Shown piece after piece: positions 32,137 through 41,142 of a DNA stretch of 64,000 nucleotides. The stretch lies in the NCBI GenBank assembly GCA_002855745.1, contig NDWX01000006.1, positions 32,588 to 96,587 of the forward strand, in the 5' to 3' direction. Position 1 is the stretch's first letter. Each line of letters begins with the position of its first letter. The position numbers were made by a program, and so were the translations under genes. The DNA comes from Thermofilum sp. NZ13. GTDB lineage: Archaea > Thermoproteota > Thermoprotei > Thermofilales > Thermofilaceae. The notes beneath the pieces were generated by a model. The model saw only the letters and a program-made list of their open reading frames with translations, did not search any database and was not told the DNA's origin.

Positions 32137-33106
32137 ACCAAGCGGCGAGAAGCAGATCAAGGAACTTATTGTCAGAGAAAAGAGGGCTTTTAGCTACTGC
32201 TAAGATCCTCAAGTTCTTGGGGTTGCAAACATCCCCGGTGTCCAGCAGCGGAAGAAGGGCTAGAGGCAACTCGCCTCTTGGTAAAGCACCGCTAACTCCT
32301 ACAATTCTCTTGCTTACTTTGTCCAATTGCAGTCGTAACCACGAGTCACCATGAAGAGATGTTTTAGCAGAGGATGAGTCGGGCGGAAAGTTTCCAACCC
32401 TGACCTGAATGTTATCATCGTTCTCGATGAAGAGAAGATCTCCCAGCTCAACAGCCAGTGTTTTAACGGTTGCAAGCTCAGTATCCGACGCCAGACTCCA
32501 TGCCAGTATTGCTGAGATGCTGTGAACAGCTTCATCGAGGAAAGGCTCAACTGGCAGAGAGATGCTTCCTCTAGCTGTTTTGACGAAAACACTTCCCTCC
32601 CTGCAGACGTCGCTCAAGCGTGGATCTGGGGGGTTTTTAGTCAGCAAGCCAGCATCCAAGCTGACAGGTAACCGCGAGTGCCCCGACGGCTCTTCGGATA
32701 TAAACGCCTTAATGCCGGCTATCCGTAGGTACAGAACCAGTTGCAACGAGAGGGGGCATGGCGGAAAAACGGCTTCTCCAATCGGCATCTTACGGAGCTC
32801 TTCAATCGCACGAACAGATGTTATGGGGGATCCCTTTAAGGATGGTTCAACTGCATCGATTAATACGTCGCGATCTCCCACCTTGTAAACGGGTTCGTGT
32901 TCAACCAAGAGAACCTGCGAAAGATACCGCTTAGAATAAATGACGCCTTCACCTCCCTTCAATATTTCCTTTAAGCTTCTCACACTGTAAACGTCAGAAA
33001 AAGGCTCGGTGAAAACTATCCTCGTTCTAGGCGAGAAACGACGCAACCAGAACGCTATAGTAGCTCCGATGAATGTAGACCCTCTAATCACTACGCGGCG
33101 CCACAC
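32090..33106 (-). CDS. Rossmann-like protein, possibly a degenerate FAD/NAD oxidoreductase
   Basis: 338 aa. The N-terminus VVIRGSTFIGATIAFWLRRF resembles a dinucleotide-binding beta-alpha-beta with the glycines partly replaced, and the C-terminal third (DKVSKRIVGVSGALPRGELP) recalls the dimerisation domain of pyridine-nucleotide disulfide reductases. No redox CxxxxC is visible. I do not recognise the family with certainty. The end overlaps the convergent oxidoreductase gene by 47 nt. Confidence 0.55.
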   Translation of the reverse strand: MWRRVVIRGSTFIGATIAFWLRRFSPRTRIVFTEPFSDVYSVRSLKEILKGGEGVIYSKRYLSQVLLVEHEPVYKVGDRDVLIDAVEPSLKGSPITSVRAIEELRKMPIGEAVFPPCPLSLQLVLYLRIAGIKAFISEEPSGHSRLPVSLDAGLLTKNPPDPRLSDVCREGSVFVKTARGSISLPVEPFLDEAVHSISAILAWSLASDTELATVKTLAVELGDLLFIENDDNIQVRVGNFPPDSSSAKTSLHGDSWLRLQLDKVSKRIVGVSGALPRGELPLALLPLLDTGDVCNPKNLRILAVAKSPLFSDNKFLDLLLAAWFKTCRRPSALPMRSL

Positions 33107-33142
33107 TTTTAACTTCCTCTTTCACTGCTTAAAAAGAGAACT

Positions 33143-33625
33143 GTGCTACCTTACGACAAAATAGCCAAAAGATACGAGGATCTTTATGGAGCGGAGCAGC
33201 TACGCAAGAATATGATCGCAGGAATGTTCCTGGATGGTGCCAAAAACGTGCTCGATGTTGGGTGTGGGACTGGAATGCTTGGATCCCTACTCCGCGCCAC
33301 GGAATACTATATCTGCTTGGATCTATCTCGTGGCATGCTCAATGTATTCAAGAGAAAAAATCTCACAGTTCTAGGCGATGCTGTGAGAGCCGATGCCGGC
33401 AATCTGCCCTTTAGAGACAGGTCATTCGACGGCGTAGCCTGTATTACCGTTTTACACGAGGCTATTAACGCTATGATGGAGATAGCTAGGGTCATCAAAC
33501 CGGGCGGGAAGATCGCTGTGTCAATTAGGAAAGTTTTCGATAGTAAGGTAGATTTGACTAGGATGAGAATAGAGAAGGTAATCGAGAGTGGGGGAGACGA
33601 TATCTTCTTGCTTAAAGCACAGTAA
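33143..33625 (+). CDS. SAM-dependent methyltransferase, class I (small)
   Basis: 160 aa from GTG 33143. NVLDVGCGTGMLGSLL near residue 36 is motif I, CLDLSRGMLNVFKRK near 58 motif II, AGNLPFRDRSFDGVACITVLH near 88 the post-II/IV region and IKPGGKIAVSIRK near 122 the late strand, as in UbiE/Methyltransf_11 proteins. It lacks the usual C-terminal extension. A TATA-like CTTTTAAC lies about 31 nt upstream, divergent from the preceding gene. Substrate unknown. Confidence 0.82.
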   Translation: MLPYDKIAKRYEDLYGAEQLRKNMIAGMFLDGAKNVLDVGCGTGMLGSLLRATEYYICLDLSRGMLNVFKRKNLTVLGDAVRADAGNLPFRDRSFDGVACITVLHEAINAMMEIARVIKPGGKIAVSIRKVFDSKVDLTRMRIEKVIESGGDDIFLLKAQ

Positions 33626-33971
33626 TGCGTCTCGTTAATACTCTAAATCTGCATACTCAACACTTGCCTTCTCAGACAGACTAGCTCATATGATTACCCT
33701 CCCTACTACGGAGTCAAGCAAATACCTTCTCATCATCTCTTCAGCGTAACTCTGACCTATCATCCCTGGTTTTCCCTCGTTAAACTAATAAAAACCTTGT
33801 CGTAGCTAAAAGACCCTCGCATACATTTGCCGCACACGCCTAGCGCTTTTACATACACCTAAAAGCCTGTCCTTTACAGGCAAGAGAATCGCGATACGCA
33901 TCAGGCTAATTCGAACCGGAGAACGCAGGCAAACTTTTTAAGGTGGCGTTGCTAGGTTCCTCCTAGACTTG
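33626..33971. other. Intergenic region before tRNA-Pro
   Basis: No protein gene. On the minus strand there is a weak C/D sRNA pattern: CTGA (33744-33741) four bases before a perfect ATGATGA (33736-33730), with a poorer ATGATAG upstream (33763-33757) and only TTGA (33717-33714) where the D box should be. The rightward box AACTTTTTAAG near 33940 is the tRNA promoter. Confidence 0.35.
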
Positions 33972-34045
33972 GGGGCCGTAGTCTAGCTTGGAAGGATGCC
34001 AGCCTGGGGCGCTGGTGGTCCCGGGTTCAAATCCCGGCGGCCCCA
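33972..34045 (+). tRNA. tRNA-Pro (GGG)
   Basis: 74 nt cloverleaf without intron. Acceptor GGGGCCG pairs with CGGCCCC; anticodon stem CCAGC/GCTGG closes the loop CTGGGGC with anticodon GGG; T arm CCGGG-TTCAAAT-CCCGG. CCA is not encoded. TATA box about 32 nt upstream. Confidence 0.95.
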
Positions 34046-34204
34046 CTCGCGCTAAGGTGAATGTTACCATCAACGGTGTAGGATCCTTGTAAATTCATCT
34101 CATAAACACAGCGTAAACGCTGCTAGGAAAAACCTACGGGTGTTCTAACTTTCGTGAAACAGAGTAGGGGTTATAAGCGCCCCCGTGAGCGGTAATACGT
34201 TCGT

Positions 34205-34870
34205 ATGACCGTCAACGTCGAGAAGATACTTTCGGAGCTTACAGATACTGAGCGTAGGGTAGTGGAGTACTTCCTCCGGCACGGAGGCTCAGCAAAGGAT
34301 ATAGCCTCAGCACTGGATGTCTCGGAGAGGACGGTGTATAAAGCTCTCTACAAATACCGCAAGCTCGCACGCGAGCACGGTCTCGACCCAAGCGCCTTCT
34401 ACCTCAGAGGTGCTTTACAGCAGCCTTCCGTGCAGACACGGGAAACGCAGGTCGCGGAGTCAGCAATATCTCAGGATATTGTAGATAGGATCAAGAAAGA
34501 GCTCCTTGAAGAAATTACGGAAGCTTTAGAAAAAAGCGTTCGCGAAGCCGTGCTCAGCGCTTTTGAGGAAATTCTCGTGGCCTCCGAGACGCGTATAAGA
34601 GCTCCTCCAAGTGTTCAAAGACTCCCGGTAACCGAAAACGTTACCGACAGTCCCCTACTGAGGAGGCTGATCGACAGCCTTGAACGCTTGAACCAAAACT
34701 TTGAGAGTTTTTCGAAGAAAATAGAGTTACTTCACTACTCACCGGCATTACGCAACAACATCAATAGACCAGTTTTCCACGAAGATGAGGATCCTTCACC
34801 TAGTGGCGAGCTTCCTAGCTTCATAAAAGATAACCCGTGGATTGAAGTGCTTCAGAGGAAGTATAAATAG
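34205..34870 (+). CDS. Helix-turn-helix protein with long helical tail
   Basis: 221 aa. Residues 8-60 (LSELTDTERRVVEYFLRHGG, then SAKDIASALDVSERTVYKAL) form a sigma-70-region-4/LuxR-like HTH; residues 85-130 are a charged coiled coil (DIVDRIKKELLEEITEALEK), and the rest is low in structure with an FIKDNPWIEVLQRKYK end that looks like a conserved docking tail. Probably a DNA-binding regulator or chromatin protein; no family named. TATA GGTTATAAGC lies about 30 nt before the ATG. Confidence 0.72.
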   Translation: MTVNVEKILSELTDTERRVVEYFLRHGGSAKDIASALDVSERTVYKALYKYRKLAREHGLDPSAFYLRGALQQPSVQTRETQVAESAISQDIVDRIKKELLEEITEALEKSVREAVLSAFEEILVASETRIRAPPSVQRLPVTENVTDSPLLRRLIDSLERLNQNFESFSKKIELLHYSPALRNNINRPVFHEDEDPSPSGELPSFIKDNPWIEVLQRKYK

Positions 34871-34899
34871 CAGGCTCTAAGTAAAAACTACAAGGTTGT

Positions 34900-35181
34900 T
34901 TAAGATATGCGGCTCACGCTTAAAACGTCTACTTGGCCCACTCCGGGCACTTCTGATAAAATGCTTTCTATCTCCTCAGTTCCACCCTCAACGTCCTCTG
35001 GCATAAGTATGACCATGCGCAGAGCTTCTAGTCCAAAAGCTATAGGCTCTGACTGGTACTGAGCAATCTGGTACTTTTCAGGAAGTTTCTGAGAGATCCT
35101 TTGGTAAAGATCCTCTGGTTTGATTTCAGCATCTTCTGGAAGAATCCTGACTAAAATAGCCACCTTAGCCAATCCGATCAC
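34900..35181 (-). CDS. ef1b: Translation elongation factor aEF-1 beta
   Basis: 93 aa. The nucleotide-exchange factor for aEF1-alpha. LAKVAILVRILPEDAEIKPE near the start, EPIAFGLEALRMVILMPED near residue 45 and the GVGQVDVLSVSRI end are the conserved ferredoxin-like fold of the family. The GTG at 35181 follows the zinc-finger gene's stop immediately; the family usually begins at MAKV, so the TTG at 35172 may be the true start. Confidence 0.92.
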   Translation of the reverse strand: MIGLAKVAILVRILPEDAEIKPEDLYQRISQKLPEKYQIAQYQSEPIAFGLEALRMVILMPEDVEGGTEEIESILSEVPGVGQVDVLSVSRIS

Positions 35182-35361
35182 CTACGGACCGCGAAAACCG
35201 CACTTCGGGCACACGTAGCTGTTTCCCTGCCTTCTGCACCTTTCACACCGCCATATAACAACTTCCCCGCACTGAGGACACCTAAAACTGGTTGCTTTCT
35301 CGAACGGGGGTATCGGCTTGCCGCACGACGTGCACTTAGGTAGAGCTAAGACGCGTGACAT
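35182..35361 (-). CDS. Small zinc-finger protein (DUF1610/COG2888 type)
   Basis: 59 aa with four knuckles: CTSC near residue 10, CPQC near 28, CERC near 39 and CPKC near 51. This four-CxxC layout is that of archaeal double zinc-ribbon proteins usually linked to the aEF1-beta gene, as here: the elongation factor gene begins on the next base. Members are thought to bind RNA or ribosomes. Start ATG gives [10 protein letters not shown]. Confidence 0.88.
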   Translation of the reverse strand: MSRVLALPKCTSCGKPIPPFEKATSFRCPQCGEVVIWRCERCRRQGNSYVCPKCGFRGP

Positions 35362-35419
35362 AAGCGACAGACATACACATCACCTGCGTTTTTAAATTTT
35401 TCTTCTAAACCCGAAGAAG

Positions 35420-35493
35420 CGGGCCCGCCGGGACTTGAACCCGGGACCTACGGCTCCGCAGGCCGCCACGCTTCCTAGCTACGCCACGGGCCC
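35420..35493 (-). tRNA. tRNA-Arg (GCG)
   Basis: 74 nt on the minus strand, no intron. Acceptor GGGCCCG/CGGGCCC; anticodon stem GCGGC/GCCGT with loop CTGCGGA, anticodon GCG; T arm CCGGG-TTCAAGT-CCCGG. The flanks GAAGAAG and CTTCTTC are complementary and could extend the acceptor stem in the precursor. TATA-like GTTATATC lies about 22 nt upstream. Confidence 0.95.
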
Positions 35494-35666
35494 TTCTTCA
35501 GGAAGATATAACCCGATCATCTTAAGCTTTTTGCCGGAACAACTCATCGCTATGGTGAGCGAGCAGTAGGAATGTTCAGTCAATTCGCTTTGAGCCAATA
35601 CCACCCCCTGCGTGAAAAACACCGGGTCACTGGAAAATCATAATAACTAGACGTAAGGCAGAGGCG

Positions 35667-36152
35667 ATGGGCGCGTGGGGTGCTCGGATGAGTCTTGCTA
35701 CTGATTACGAATTGCGGGTCTTGGAGAGCATTTTGAGGTATCAGTTGGGCATTGAGATTAAGCTCGATGACATTAAGGCCAGGCTTACAGTAGTGAGGTC
35801 TCGGAAAACGGGTCGGATAAAGCAGGTTCTGATCGATGGTAAGCTTTTCGCCACTATAAGGGCAAGTGACGGGTTCATTATACTGAGTAAGGAGGGCTGG
35901 CGAACTGTGATAGAGCTTGCACAGGGTGGATCTCTGCCGTGTGTCACAGTACCTGATGACGTCGCAACGTTTGTTGCCGATGGCAGGACCCTCTTCTCAA
36001 AACACGTTGTCGCATCGGATGGAGAGATTCTCCCAGGAGACGAAGTATGCGTCAAATCCGAGAGGGGGGAAGTTGTGGGAGCAGGTAGAGCAATGCTACC
36101 TGGTTGGGAGATGGGCAGAACTAAGAGAGGTAAAGCCGTAAAAACCAGGTAA
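35667..36152 (+). CDS. PUA-domain RNA-binding protein
   Basis: 161 aa. The N-terminal half (LRVLESILRYQLGIEIKLDD) precedes a PUA domain at about 80-155: PCVTVPDDVATFVADGRTLF, then HVVASDGEILPGDEVCVKSE and VVGAGRAMLPGWEM. That block order matches the C-terminal PUA of archaeosine tRNA-guanine transglycosylase and its stand-alone relatives, so tRNA or rRNA modification is likely. A TATA-like CATAATAAC is centred 27 nt before the ATG, supporting this start. Confidence 0.85.
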   Translation: MGAWGARMSLATDYELRVLESILRYQLGIEIKLDDIKARLTVVRSRKTGRIKQVLIDGKLFATIRASDGFIILSKEGWRTVIELAQGGSLPCVTVPDDVATFVADGRTLFSKHVVASDGEILPGDEVCVKSERGEVVGAGRAMLPGWEMGRTKRGKAVKTR

Positions 36153-36163
36153 ATAACTAAGGC

Positions 36164-36490
36164 TTATTTTTGGTTACTTTTGTAGAGAACAACGTACCTA
36201 AACTGTCTTCTGTTCTCTATTCTTGCGTTGAATTTTGTTCGAAGCATTCCCTCAATCTCTCTGTAGTAATACTGGTTTGTGAGCCACGCCGGTGGCCTAA
36301 CCCTGGGTACTAATCCTCTAATAACGTTGATGTCTGATGTCCTCTTCACATACGAGACATAAGCATAGCGCAGAAGGGTGCGAAGCTTTATTGAAATCTG
36401 AGAAGACTTCGTCGAGGAGATAAGTTGTCTCACGACAATCTCCAAATGCTCGAGAAGTTTCTCCTTCTCCTCGCGTATGCGACTCTCCAT
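36164..36490 (-). CDS. Hypothetical basic helical protein
   Basis: 108 aa from ATG 36490 (an in-frame ATG also lies three codons earlier). Mostly helical and basic: EEKEKLLEHLEIVVRQLISS, then KLRTLLRYAYVSYVKRT, and a C-terminal FNARIENRRQFRYVVLYKSN. A TATA-like GCTTAAAAG on the minus strand lies about 25 nt before ATG 36490. Family not recognised; nucleic-acid binding is possible from charge. Confidence 0.6.
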   Translation of the reverse strand: MESRIREEKEKLLEHLEIVVRQLISSTKSSQISIKLRTLLRYAYVSYVKRTSDINVIRGLVPRVRPPAWLTNQYYYREIEGMLRTKFNARIENRRQFRYVVLYKSNQK

Positions 36491-36591
36491 AGGAACCACA
36501 GGTTGACTTTTAAGCTTGATGTTTCTATGCGGGCAAACTATATATAGTTAACTCTACTAAAAACTATTTAATCGACAAAAAACGAATTATA

Positions 36592-37074
36592 TTAATCCAA
36601 CTTTATCCCGAGCTTTGCGGTTTCTTCTTCCAATGTCGATATGTCGATCCCCAAAACTTCTGCGATTAATCTAAGTCTTTCGCGAACAGGTTTCTTCACG
36701 TATTGATTTTCTGAGTATTTTTCATCTAAACCACCATCGGTGGCTTGAAAAACCTTAAAAAGTACGCTTGCCGTTCCACTCAGTTTATCCCTAACTTGAA
36801 CAACCTGCAGATAAGTGCTTCCAGGAGTAAGACTGTACTCGAGTGTTTTAACCCCATAATCCCCATGCACAAGATCGTTAATAGACACGCCTATTAATGG
36901 AGCAATAGTAGAGTCAAAGTCTATAAAGTCCTCCTCTCCGAGCTCTCTGACGCGTTCGGGTGCGACCAAGAAAAGCTTTTTCTCCGCGAACCCAAAAAGA
37001 TGGTTTTTCACTTCAATGTGAAGAGGTTTAGGATCATGAGACTGAAGCTCAAGCTCGAATGCCTTGAGCATCAT
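36592..37074 (-). CDS. Hypothetical protein co-transcribed with the Tes-like gene
   Basis: 160 aa, soluble, mixed alpha/beta, no Cys. The N-terminal half is beta-rich (AFELELQSHDPKPLHIEVKN); the middle has FKVFQATDGG; the end is helical (RERLRLIAEVLGIDISTLEE). It begins 11 nt after the radical SAM gene, so both share a message. I do not recognise the family; a partner or regulator of the lipid enzyme is a guess from position. Confidence 0.65.
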   Translation of the reverse strand: MMLKAFELELQSHDPKPLHIEVKNHLFGFAEKKLFLVAPERVRELGEEDFIDFDSTIAPLIGVSINDLVHGDYGVKTLEYSLTPGSTYLQVVQVRDKLSGTASVLFKVFQATDGGLDEKYSENQYVKKPVRERLRLIAEVLGIDISTLEEETAKLGIKLD

Positions 37075-37085
37075 AGCCGAGAGCC

Positions 37086-38927
37086 TCAGTCTTCGATCAC
37101 CGGTATGCCGAACTTCTTTGAAGCCAGAACGTGCTGCTCATATGGTATCGCGTCTACGTCTATAATGCCCTGGTAGTGCCTCCTGTAAGGCTCTCCGGCG
37201 ATAAGTTTCCTGATATTCCTCTTGTAGCCCATCTCCCTGATCGATTTCCCGCTTATCTTCTCCCAGTCGCTTATGGAGTACGAGAAGGCCTTCTGCGCCC
37301 TGTCCCTGTATAGGTCGGAAATCACGTTAAAAGAGCAGAACGGGACTTGCCTCCCATCGGGCATTATGTAGTGTATGTCACACCTCATGACTCTCGCCAC
37401 GTCGTGGTTGTAGAGATCCTGGAAGTGCATCATGCCCAGGAACAGCGTGTTGTAGTGGAACTCACCTAAGCTCTCGTAATTGTGCTTTACGAAGACCTCG
37501 TAGAGAATCCTAAGGAGCTTGTTGCCTTTCCTGAGACGTTTAGGCGCCTTTTCAAGGTCGACAAACTTTCTCAGTTTCCACACGAGTTCAAGCATAACAA
37601 TGTACTTGTTTCTGCCCTTTTCTAGCTCGTCGGCCTTCTGATCAAGGAAAGCTAAGAACTCGTCTACATTCACAAACCTGGTTATCGGTATTATTTCGCC
37701 GTCATCCTGCCAAACGTAAGTAGCGGCGCCGCATGCGAAGTGCGTTGTGAAGGCGATCTGAGGTTTACCCGTTAGCGCTTCCACGAACCTCGAAATGGGA
37801 ACAACGCTCGGTACAGGATACCAATCCTCAACCCTTATCTGGCCCTTTGTCTGCTCCTCTATCGCCTTGAGCACATCCGGGATCGTCACCCGCTCCTTAT
37901 CCCGCTCCTTTCTGGGCATGCGCCCGACTATGGAAACTGGCTGGAAGTTTACGCCTCTAACGATGTCATTGTGTCTTAATCCGAATTGTATTATCTTTCC
38001 AACCTCACTCAGATTGTAGCTTCTTATAACCGTTGGGACAAGTACTGCACCGAGCCCTGCTTTCCTGAGGTTATCCAAGGCGTATGGAACCTCCCAGTGG
38101 TTTTTAGGGTTGGTGAAAGGCGAGACGCCATCAAAGCTTAAGTACACGACGTTTGTGCCAGCCTTCCGGACCTTCACCGCTAGATCGGGGTCAAACGCCA
38201 GGCGAATGCCGTTGGTGTTGAGTTGTATGTGCGTGAATCCCTCCTCTTTTGCCATTCTTATAATGTCTATCAGGTCGTCGCGAAGCGTCGGCTCACCTCC
38301 TGTTAACTGTATTGCAGGAGGTTTTACAGGCTCGGCCAACCTTGCCTGCCGAAGCATGTACCTTATGTGCTCAAGCGTGGGCTCGTACACGTATCCTGCT
38401 CGAGACGCATAGAAAAAGCAATAGAAGCAGCTCAAGTCGCACCTGTTTGTTAGAACTATGTTGATCAAAGCCGCATTGGACTTGTGCCTCGGGCACACCC
38501 CGCAGTTGTACGGACATAGTGCCATAAGGGGGACGTGGGTAACGGTGTTCCCCCTTCCATCTCTCTGAAAACTCCTAAACCTTTCATATACTTTGGCATC
38601 CCCAAAGTAGAGTTCCTCGAACTCGCCGTGCTCAGGGCAAACCTTCCTGATCCAAACCTTACCGTCTCTCTTAAACACCGCCGCAGTTAAGAGAGAGTTG
38701 CACTCTGGACACACGGACTGAGTGTACGTGATCAGCTCCTCTCCTTCCCGAAGCTGCGGCTTGAAGGAAAGGTACAGCTTGTAATCCACGCCCGGTTTAG
38801 GCATGAGGAGCGGGCGTAATTTCTCAGCAGTTTCTTTGATCTCGGAGTAGCTCGCGTTTAAAAGTAGCTTATAATCGATGTGAGGTTCCTCCGATTTCTG
38901 GGAGAACTCTATCTTGAGATCGGCCAT
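37086..38927 (-). CDS. tes: Radical SAM enzyme, tetraether synthase (Tes) family
   Basis: 613 aa. NRCDLSCFYC holds the CxxxCxxC cluster site (Cys 163, 167, 170). Further Cys sites occur upstream: SVCPEC near 71-76 with KVCPEH near 95, and CPYNCGVCPRH at 138-147, as in Tes, which carries extra metal sites. IQLTGGEPTLRDD near 209 is the SAM-binding GGEP motif. Tes joins the tails of two diether lipids to make tetraether membranes, expected in a hyperthermophile. The related GDGT ring synthases and other family members are alternatives. First gene of a two-gene operon. Confidence 0.82.
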   Translation of the reverse strand: MADLKIEFSQKSEEPHIDYKLLLNASYSEIKETAEKLRPLLMPKPGVDYKLYLSFKPQLREGEELITYTQSVCPECNSLLTAAVFKRDGKVWIRKVCPEHGEFEELYFGDAKVYERFRSFQRDGRGNTVTHVPLMALCPYNCGVCPRHKSNAALINIVLTNRCDLSCFYCFFYASRAGYVYEPTLEHIRYMLRQARLAEPVKPPAIQLTGGEPTLRDDLIDIIRMAKEEGFTHIQLNTNGIRLAFDPDLAVKVRKAGTNVVYLSFDGVSPFTNPKNHWEVPYALDNLRKAGLGAVLVPTVIRSYNLSEVGKIIQFGLRHNDIVRGVNFQPVSIVGRMPRKERDKERVTIPDVLKAIEEQTKGQIRVEDWYPVPSVVPISRFVEALTGKPQIAFTTHFACGAATYVWQDDGEIIPITRFVNVDEFLAFLDQKADELEKGRNKYIVMLELVWKLRKFVDLEKAPKRLRKGNKLLRILYEVFVKHNYESLGEFHYNTLFLGMMHFQDLYNHDVARVMRCDIHYIMPDGRQVPFCSFNVISDLYRDRAQKAFSYSISDWEKISGKSIREMGYKRNIRKLIAGEPYRRHYQGIIDVDAIPYEQHVLASKKFGIPVIED

Positions 38928-38997
38928 AGAGACACCTGTTCTGGCAGTTTAGATACTTATCTCGCTGATTTTTATAAAGCTTGCGATTATGACGCCG

Positions 38998-39585
38998 TCA
39001 TTCAATGTTTCTGTATTTAAACACTTCTTTCAGCCTCTCAACGGATATAACCGGGAGACTGTTCTTTAGTATGTCTAGCGAGTAGAACAATTTCTTCTCA
39101 TCATCTGGCGTGAGCTGAACTCCCTCTTGTTGCACGAGATAGCTAAGAGTGTCGAGAATAGTGTACGCTTCCAGCTTTAACAGGAGCCTTTTTCGTTCGA
39201 GCCGCTTCCTCTCTTCCATATATTCTTCGTAGGAGATTTCCTTCATCACGAGGTGGCGTTCTCCTAAGACTAACAGGTCGTTCTTTATTTTCCTCAATTC
39301 CTCTGCTATCTCCCAGAGTCTCTCTAGCGAGGCCATCGCCCCCTCGTAAGAGTGATCCAGTAGAACTATTTTCTTTCCCGTGATTCTGAGCTTATCGGGC
39401 GTTGTCTCCAGAAACTCTCCGTTTACGCGTTTTATCACAACTTTCAATGGCTGCTTGGTTTTTTTGGCGATGTAGATTTTCCAGATGACACCTATCTTAG
39501 AGTTGTTGTGATCGTAGACTTCTTTCTTCACTATTTTCTCGAGAAGTTTCCTATCGTTTATCTCGCTTAAAACTACTCCGCGCAT
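38998..39585 (-). CDS. PRC-barrel plus coiled-coil protein (CdvA-like layout)
   Basis: 195 aa from ATG 39585, which has GATCGAGG just upstream and a TATA-like TATTTTATG about 37 nt away. Residues 15-85 look like a PRC barrel (VKKEVYDHNNSKIGVIWKIY, then RVNGEFLETTPDKLRITGKK). Residues 95-160 form a charged coiled coil (MEERKRLERKRLLLKLEAYT). The combination is that of CdvA, the membrane-binding division protein of some crenarchaea, but RimM-like PRC proteins and other families share it, so the name is not assigned. Confidence 0.65.
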   Translation of the reverse strand: MRGVVLSEINDRKLLEKIVKKEVYDHNNSKIGVIWKIYIAKKTKQPLKVVIKRVNGEFLETTPDKLRITGKKIVLLDHSYEGAMASLERLWEIAEELRKIKNDLLVLGERHLVMKEISYEEYMEERKRLERKRLLLKLEAYTILDTLSYLVQQEGVQLTPDDEKKLFYSLDILKNSLPVISVERLKEVFKYRNIE

Positions 39586-40053
39586 CCTCGATCTACGCTC
39601 TGTACTAGGTGGAGAGCACATAAAATAGAAAACAACGCCATACGTTATAGCGAAAAACCCTTACAGTTGTATTACAATTGTTTTCACCGCCGCCTAGCTG
39701 TATCTACGCCTGCAACTGTTCAGAGTCACCTCTTTCACTTGAACAAGAGGTCCAGTAGCTTAGTTGTGAGTCGTCCTACTCTAGAGGCCACCCTTGTTGG
39801 GGGCTTTCGGCTATCGGTTGAATCTCTATCATTTTGAGACAAGGCAATAAGATAGCGCAGCGCCTGGAACGGAGGCTACGCCTATTACTTCTCCTTATTG
39901 GTCAAGTGGTTTTATCCTTCGCTTCCTTGCAAACGCTGTAGTAAATGTTGCAGAGGGGCAGAAAACTCCTGTGCTTAGTATCGTTAGGGTTTGAGCAACC
40001 ACATATATTTTTAAAGCGGAAGGGTACTCTCTCATCTAGCTTGGGTGTAACAG
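39586..40053. other. Intergenic region, divergent
   Basis: No credible gene. Leftward promoter near 39622 for the PRC-barrel gene; rightward TATA ATTTTTAAAG near 40010 for the DUF1512 gene. Nothing recognisable between. Confidence 0.45.
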
Positions 40054-41142
40054 ATGGACGGAGACACTTACAGCTTGATACTTTGGCTTATCATACTCGC
40101 TTTCTTCTCGTTCTTCACTCAAGAGATGCAAATTCTCAGAGCGATCAGCGAGGTAGAGAATTACCTCCTTGTATTCAGAAACGCTAGGGATAAGTCCCTG
40201 CGATTCCTGATGGGCCAGATCAAGCGGTACAGCGATGTACAAGATGAAAAGCTGCTTTCGAGCAAAGTGAGCGAGCTTGTAGAAACGTATATCATACTTC
40301 CGGTCGATATAGATCCATACGGCATCGTCAAGAAGATTAAGCACATTGTCCGGACAGGCGAGAAAGGGTTAGAGGAACGAATAGCTCGGATAGCTCCTAA
40401 AGCTTCACGCGTTGAAGTGCAAAACTTGTCTAACATAGTGGAGATTGCAAGGGCACTAAACAGTATATACAAGATCCTAAACCACTACTACCTTATTGCG
40501 AGGAAGTTTAGGAGTTTGTGGTTGCTTATGCAGCTCAGCGCTCAAATGCCTTTCGTAATGGAAGAGGTCAAGGCCATCGAGGGGGCCCTTGAGGCGTTTG
40601 AGCGAAGCGTACCTATAGGCGACTCGGCCGGACCGCTTGTGGCAAGCTACCTTGTTAGGAAGTATACACGGGACCGTAAACCCGTTGAACCTGTTGAAGA
40701 CACCCATGTTTACCACTTAGAGCTTGACGGTAGGAGAGTTTATGTAATAAAGGCGAGAGGGCCCGGAGGCACTGTGGGTAGACTAGATGATGCACTGCAG
40801 TGGCTTCTGGAGCGGGAGAAAGTATCGCAAATACTAACAGTCGACGCCGCTCTGAAGTACGAGGGCGAGGAATCTGGGATGCTTGCCTACGGCTATGGAG
40901 TTGCAATGGGGGGTATCGGAGCTGAACGTTTCGTTATTGAGGAACTAGCGACGAAGAATGGCATTCCTCTTTACGCTGTACTCATAAAAATGTCAGAGGC
41001 CGAGGCTCTCTCTGTTATGACCGAAGAGATATACAAAGGTGTTAGAGAGGCTGTGGGTATAATAGAGGACTTCATCAAAGTACAGCCTGTAGGCTCTACT
41101 TTAGTAATCATAGGCGTTGGAAACACGGTGGGAGTACCATGA
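40054..41142 (+). CDS. DUF1512 family protein
   Basis: 362 aa. One N-terminal membrane helix (about 8-22, LILWLIILAFFSFFTQE), a helical cytosolic middle (SKVSELVETYIILPVDIDPY), and a C-terminal alpha/beta domain with IKARGPGGTVGRLDDAL near residue 230 and VGSTLVIIGVGNTVGVP at the end, the glycine-rich signatures of DUF1512, an archaeal family of about 370 residues without known function. It overlaps the next gene by 4 nt (ATGA). Confidence 0.82.
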   Translation: MDGDTYSLILWLIILAFFSFFTQEMQILRAISEVENYLLVFRNARDKSLRFLMGQIKRYSDVQDEKLLSSKVSELVETYIILPVDIDPYGIVKKIKHIVRTGEKGLEERIARIAPKASRVEVQNLSNIVEIARALNSIYKILNHYYLIARKFRSLWLLMQLSAQMPFVMEEVKAIEGALEAFERSVPIGDSAGPLVASYLVRKYTRDRKPVEPVEDTHVYHLELDGRRVYVIKARGPGGTVGRLDDALQWLLEREKVSQILTVDAALKYEGEESGMLAYGYGVAMGGIGAERFVIEELATKNGIPLYAVLIKMSEAEALSVMTEEIYKGVREAVGIIEDFIKVQPVGSTLVIIGVGNTVGVP

